Below, in pieces: positions 60,664 to 64,000 of a stretch of DNA of 64,000 nt. Under the pieces are notes generated by a model. That model worked only from the letters and a program-made list of their open reading frames with translations, was not told where the DNA came from and did no database searches. Source of the DNA: Bacteroidia bacterium (GTDB taxonomy: Bacteria > Bacteroidota > Bacteroidia > CAIKAF01); NCBI GenBank assembly GCA_030427255.1, contig JAUHWY010000008.1, forward strand, positions 1 through 64,000. The letters run 5' to 3'. A program made the translations under genes and the position numbers. Each line of letters starts with the position of its first letter. Position 1 is the first letter of the stretch.

Positions 60664-61682
60664 TACATTGGGAAGAGCCTTGGTTTTTATTTGGTCTTTT
60701 GGTACTGCCTTTGAGCCTTGCCATTGGTTTTCTTCTGCTTAACCAAGCCAAAAGCAGACTAAAAAAGCTGGGTAAAGCCAAAAATACCGCTTTGACTTTG
60801 CCCATGTACCAGCCCCATCGCGTCCTTTGGCGACACCTCTTTCTTGGTCTGGCCGGTGCCTTGCTGGCTGTAGCTTTGGCCAGACCTCAGTGGGGACAAA
60901 GAACCGTGGAAACGGAACGTAAGGGTATGTATTTGGTTTTGGCTTTGGATGTTTCTCAAAGTATGTTGGCCGAGGATGTAAAACCAAACAGACTTTATAG
61001 ATCAAAACAAGCCGCAATTCATTGGTTAGATGATTTAAAAAACGATAGGTTGGCTTTGGTGGTTTTTGCTGCTACTGCACAAATTCAAATGCCAATGACC
61101 TCCGATTATGGAGCCGCACGTCTTTATCTCGAATCCGTGGATCAACTCAAACCGGATTTGCAAGGAACTTCCTTGAACGAAGCCTTAACCGCTGCTTATA
61201 AAGCCATACCTAAAGAGCGTGAGGCCGATGCAGCCGTCATTTTAATTTCTGACGGAGAAGACCATGAAGGAAAAGCCATGGAAATGGCAGCTAAAATGGC
61301 CGAAGAAGGCATTGAGGTACACACCCTCTCGGTAGGACTCAACCAAGCAGTTCCAATTCCCGATGGAAAGGGATATTTAAAAGATGAGGCAGGCAGAATG
61401 GCATTGACTAAGCCCAATAAGCAAATGCTTGCTCAATTGGCTGACGTTGGCGGAGGAACATTTGCAGATGACCCACACCCCGAGCAAGGGTTGAATAGAA
61501 TATTTGCTGCCTTGGAAGAAAAACAGCGTGAAAGTTTTAGCAGCGAAATCAAAGAAGAGGGCAGAGAAGAACATGCAGGCTGGTTTGTAGCCGCAGCTCT
61601 TGTATTGCTATGTATTGAATTATTTTGGAAAAACACCCGAAAACCTCAAGCTAAGGTATGGACATGGTTTGGAAATGGATGA
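60660..61682 (+). CDS. batB: BatB-like VWA membrane protein
   Basis: A 340-residue protein with the same layout as BatA: two N-terminal helices, a VWA domain with MIDAS LALDVSQSMLAEDV and LISDGEDHEGKAME, and a C-terminal helix (about 305-322). The pair of VWA proteins is the hallmark of the Bat operon. It overlaps batC by 25 bp. Confidence 0.9.
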   Translation: MIHWEEPWFLFGLLVLPLSLAIGFLLLNQAKSRLKKLGKAKNTALTLPMYQPHRVLWRHLFLGLAGALLAVALARPQWGQRTVETERKGMYLVLALDVSQSMLAEDVKPNRLYRSKQAAIHWLDDLKNDRLALVVFAATAQIQMPMTSDYGAARLYLESVDQLKPDLQGTSLNEALTAAYKAIPKEREADAAVILISDGEDHEGKAMEMAAKMAEEGIEVHTLSVGLNQAVPIPDGKGYLKDEAGRMALTKPNKQMLAQLADVGGGTFADDPHPEQGLNRIFAALEEKQRESFSSEIKEEGREEHAGWFVAAALVLLCIELFWKNTRKPQAKVWTWFGNG

Positions 61683-62419
61683 CCCTATGCCTGATGGTAT
61701 ACTCTTCGACCTCGGCTTTGGCCCAACAGGCCGAGCGTCCTTGGTATGAGGCACCGCCTTATCGTTTGCTGCGAGAGGGAAATACTGCTTTTGACCAAGG
61801 GAACAACCAAGAGGCCATGAAAGCCTATGAAGCGTATGGAAATCTTATGCCTAATGACCCTCGCTGGCAATACAATTTAGGCAATGCCCTTTTTAAAAAT
61901 GGACAAGCCGATAGTGCCAGATATTGGTACCAACAAGCCGCCCAAAATCTAAATGATCCAAACCATCAATCCATGGCTTGGCACAATTTAGGCAACAGTT
62001 ATATGCAAGCAGAGGATTTCCCCAAAGCTGTAGAAGCCTACAAAAAAGCGCTTTTGGCCAATCCAAAGGCGGAAAACACACGCTATAATTTAAGTTATGC
62101 TTTGAAAAAGCTGCAAAAACAGCAACAGCAACAGCAGCAGCAAGAGCAACAGCAAGAGCAGCAGCAAGAGCAACAGCAAGAGCAACAGCAGGAGCAGCAA
62201 GAGCAACAGCAGGAGCAGCAAGAGCAGCAGCAGGAGCAGCAAGAGCAACAGCAGGAACAGCAAGAGCAACAAGAACGAAACCAACAAAAGAATCAGGAGC
62301 TAACCAGAGAACAGGCTCAAAGGCTGCTGGATGCACTGGATAGAGATGAGCGTGAATTGCAAAAAAAGAAAATGGAATCAGGGGATGCCCCCCAAAAAAG
62401 AATTAAAAAGCCATGGTAA
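61658..62419 (+). CDS. batC: BatC-like TPR protein with a long Gln/Glu tract
   Basis: A 253-residue protein. A signal peptide (1-22) precedes TPR units (REGNTAFDQGNNQEAMKAYEAYG; WQYNLGNALFKNGQADSARYWYQQAA; MAWHNLGNSYMQAEDFPKAVEAYKKALL). A tract of about 53 residues made only of Gln and Glu follows (residues about 155-207), then the conserved BatC end LTREQAQRLLDALDRDE. The tract comes from a CAG/CAA/GAG repeat at 62120-62278 that could slip. It should work with BatA, BatB and BatD. Confidence 0.85.
   Translation: MDMVWKWMTLCLMVYSSTSALAQQAERPWYEAPPYRLLREGNTAFDQGNNQEAMKAYEAYGNLMPNDPRWQYNLGNALFKNGQADSARYWYQQAAQNLNDPNHQSMAWHNLGNSYMQAEDFPKAVEAYKKALLANPKAENTRYNLSYALKKLQKQQQQQQQQEQQQEQQQEQQQEQQQEQQEQQQEQQEQQQEQQEQQQEQQEQQERNQQKNQELTREQAQRLLDALDRDERELQKKKMESGDAPQKRIKKPW
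62120..62278 (+). repeat. Trinucleotide-type repeat encoding Gln/Glu
   Basis: A run of CAG, CAA and GAG codons with short repeat units such as GAGCAACAGCAGGAGCAGC. Its length is a multiple of three in this window, so the frame is kept. Copy number may vary between strains. The reverse strand gives a spurious leucine-rich frame. Confidence 0.85.
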
Positions 62420-64000
62420 GCATGCGTTTTTTTCTCCTTTTTGTAGCGGTTTGGATTACCCATATCCTACCTGCTCAACAGATTTCCGTTCAAGTGAACC
62501 CGGAAAATCCGGCCGTGGGTCAGGCTTTTCGTGTGGTCTACCAGATTTCGGATATGGAAGGCTCTATACGTCCTCCTTCGTTTGCGCCCCTTATTCAACA
62601 AGGAACGTTTCAACAACAGCAGTATGTAAACGGAAGAGTTTCATTTACCTTAACCTTTCAATTGATTGCACGAGAGGCCGGCACATATTTTATTGCTCCC
62701 CTGCGCGTGCTCAATTCCAGAGGCGAAACCGTTGGTTCTAGTCAATCCCTCTCTATTCGTGTTGGAAACGCCTCCGGACCAAATGCCAATAATGCCAAGA
62801 ACCCCGGAACTACCAATGCCCCAAAAAATACCAAGGCAAATGCCGCTCCCAAAATCTTAATGCGTCTCGAACTGGAGCCTAAGGAAGTTTACGAAGGCCA
62901 GCCCTTTGCCATTGACTTAGTTTTATATACCAAGTACACCAGCTTAAGAAATGAAAGCTTTTCTGCCCTGGAGATTCCAGGAGTCTGGCTCCAAGAGTCC
63001 GAAGAAATGGGAAAGCCGGAACTGGTACCCTCTAGCTATCAGGGAGAATCTTATTATAAGGTTTCTCTTAAGCGTTGGTTGGCGATTCCACAAAGGTCTG
63101 GGTCTATTCAAATCCCCACCATGGAAGCAAGCTTTGTTGTGCAAGAAATGCTGCCGCCCACCAATGTTTTTGAACAACTTTTTGGAGGTGGAAATGTGGT
63201 GACTGAAACCGTAGAAATAAAATCTCCCTCCGCTTCGGTTAAGGTAAAACCACTTCCCGAAAAGGGACGCCCTTCGGATTTTATTAATGCGGTGGGCGAC
63301 TTTTCGGTGCATTTTGAAGCAGGCCCCTGCACCCTCAGCACCTCAGATGCCCTACAGATGTCTCTTAAAGTTAAAGGAAACGGCAACCTTAATTTGTTTG
63401 AGTTTCCAAGCCCGGAATTGCCCCAAGGTTTCTTGGCCTATCCTCCGGAAGTAGAAGAAAAGATTACCTTCGGTAGGTTTAAGTTGAGTGGGACCAAAAG
63501 AGCCGACTATATCCTTATTCCCCAAGGCGGTGGAAAGTTTGTTATTCCTCCCCTTCGTTTTTCTTGGTTTAATCCCTCCACGGAAAGCTACCATACCTTC
63601 CATTCCGATAGCCTAAACGTGTTGGTAGAAGGTGCTCCAATGAACCCTTCCTTGGTTCAACCGGATGCCCCCGCCGAATCCTCTCCCGACTTTGCCGTCC
63701 CAAATTACCACGGTTCACCCCTGTGGCCTAGGTGGTTTAGCTCCACAGGTTTTTGGATTCTAACCCTTATTCCTCTGCTTCTTTTGATAAGTTGGCCATT
63801 TTTATGGCGTCCGCTACTTAGCCGGGCATTGCAAAAATGGAAACGAAAGACGCCTTTACAAAAGGCTTTGCACAATCTTCAAAATCTGGAGAAAAGGCCG
63901 GACGTCCCTCTGCATGCCTATTGGCAAGTCTTAAGTGGCTATTTAAATGAAGGCTTGGCCATTCCGCCCAGCGAACAAACTGAGCAAGCCTTAAAGCAAA
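62413..64000 (+). CDS. batD: BatD-like protein (partial, runs off window end)
   Basis: At least 529 residues, open to the window end with no stop. A signal peptide (VSMRFFLLFVAVWITHILPAQQ) is followed by the BatD-like beta-rich region (QISVQVNPENPAVGQAFRVVYQIS; LEPKEVYEGQPFAIDLVLYTK; VGDFSVHFEAGPCTLSTSDALQMSLKVKGNGNL) and a membrane helix (FWILTLIPLLLLISWPFLW) near residue 450, then a cytosolic part. The ATG at 62413 overlaps the batC stop. The start of a BatE-like gene would be beyond the window. Confidence 0.9.
   Translation, partial: MVSMRFFLLFVAVWITHILPAQQISVQVNPENPAVGQAFRVVYQISDMEGSIRPPSFAPLIQQGTFQQQQYVNGRVSFTLTFQLIAREAGTYFIAPLRVLNSRGETVGSSQSLSIRVGNASGPNANNAKNPGTTNAPKNTKANAAPKILMRLELEPKEVYEGQPFAIDLVLYTKYTSLRNESFSALEIPGVWLQESEEMGKPELVPSSYQGESYYKVSLKRWLAIPQRSGSIQIPTMEASFVVQEMLPPTNVFEQLFGGGNVVTETVEIKSPSASVKVKPLPEKGRPSDFINAVGDFSVHFEAGPCTLSTSDALQMSLKVKGNGNLNLFEFPSPELPQGFLAYPPEVEEKITFGRFKLSGTKRADYILIPQGGGKFVIPPLRFSWFNPSTESYHTFHSDSLNVLVEGAPMNPSLVQPDAPAESSPDFAVPNYHGSPLWPRWFSSTGFWILTLIPLLLLISWPFLWRPLLSRALQKWKRKTPLQKALHNLQNLEKRPDVPLHAYWQVLSGYLNEGLAIPPSEQTEQALKQ

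Noticed and set aside
62090-62287. Leucine-rich reverse-strand frame over the BatC repeat
   Set aside because: It is the reverse complement of the CAG/CAA/GAG tract (CTG/TTG/CTC), which always gives poly-Leu. The BatC frame on the plus strand is conserved on both sides.

Overview
This window looks like chromosomal DNA of a member of the Bacteroidota, most likely in or near the Flavobacteriales (Cryomorphaceae/Schleiferiaceae-like). The phylum call rests on several things: gldF/gldG gliding genes directly before a DUF4340 lipoprotein and dnaN, two secreted proteins with type IX secretion (T9SS) C-terminal sorting domains, a parA-parB-DUF5683-dapB run, a moxR-DUF58-batA-batB-batC-batD cluster, and repeated TTG-N19-TAnnTTTG-type promoters. 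The assignment below phylum level is a guess. No rRNA, phage, CRISPR array or transposase gene was seen.

Layout. 0-2 kb: a carbohydrate-binding-like exported protein between two repeat-rich intergenic regions. 2-7.4 kb: a three-gene RND efflux operon (minus strand). 7.5-14.3 kb: outer-membrane-like protein, glycosyltransferase, GNAT-like protein, SDR, TPR protein, and a beta-lactamase-fold protein that lacks its catalytic Ser and Lys. 14.35 kb: tRNA-Leu(CAG) with promoter and terminator. 14.7-25.7 kb: universal stress protein, LpxL-like acyltransferase, thioredoxin-like protein, NAD-binding protein, NlpC/P60 peptidase, thiolase, 7TM-HD (PgpH-type) phosphodiesterase, dienoyl-CoA-reductase-like SDR and S41 protease. 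25.7-26.9 kb: a 1.2-kb gap holding two opposite-facing copies of a 143-bp fold-back element, each flanked by a perfect 5-bp target duplication. 26.9-33.7 kb: PiT-like permease, DoxX-like and FMN reductase pair, parAB, DUF5683, dapB, a 63-aa membrane protein and a NeuD-like acyltransferase. 33.2-38.3 kb: membrane protein, DUF4831 lipoprotein, Na+/solute symporter and a T9SS cargo protein. 38.5-43.8 kb: gldF, gldG, DUF4340, dnaN and DUF4159. 43.98-44.11 kb: a candidate small RNA with its own promoter and terminator. 44.3-48.2 kb: VWA/T9SS protein, LRR protein, TPR lipoprotein and barrel protein. 48.3-52.1 kb: phenylacetyl-CoA epoxidase genes, with paaE divergent from paaABCD. 52.2-56.6 kb: APC permease, CPBP protease, hypothetical protein and cinA. 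56.8-64 kb: the MoxR/Bat cluster, with batD running off the window.

The most unusual material is intergenic. (1) The 143-bp element pair at 26.2-26.8 kb has matched ends, exact 5-bp target duplications, a full-length fold-back structure and at least nine two-sided compensatory base-pair changes between copies; its G-U pairs all favour one strand. (2) A GC-rich hairpin element recurs at about 0.3, 1.4, 14.5, 38.4, 44.2 and 49.5 kb with changing internal palindromes. (3) A short hairpin repeat (AGACGGGA-loop-TCCCGTCT) is scattered in the first 2 kb. (4) A compact small RNA locus lies at 44.0 kb.

The genes fall into functional groups: envelope and efflux (RND, LpxL-like, NlpC/P60, S41), lipid and aromatic catabolism (thiolase, dienoyl-CoA reductase type SDR, Paa), chromosome maintenance (ParAB, DnaN), T9SS/gliding and its cargo (GldFG, two T9SS proteins), and the Bat stress/aerotolerance complex.
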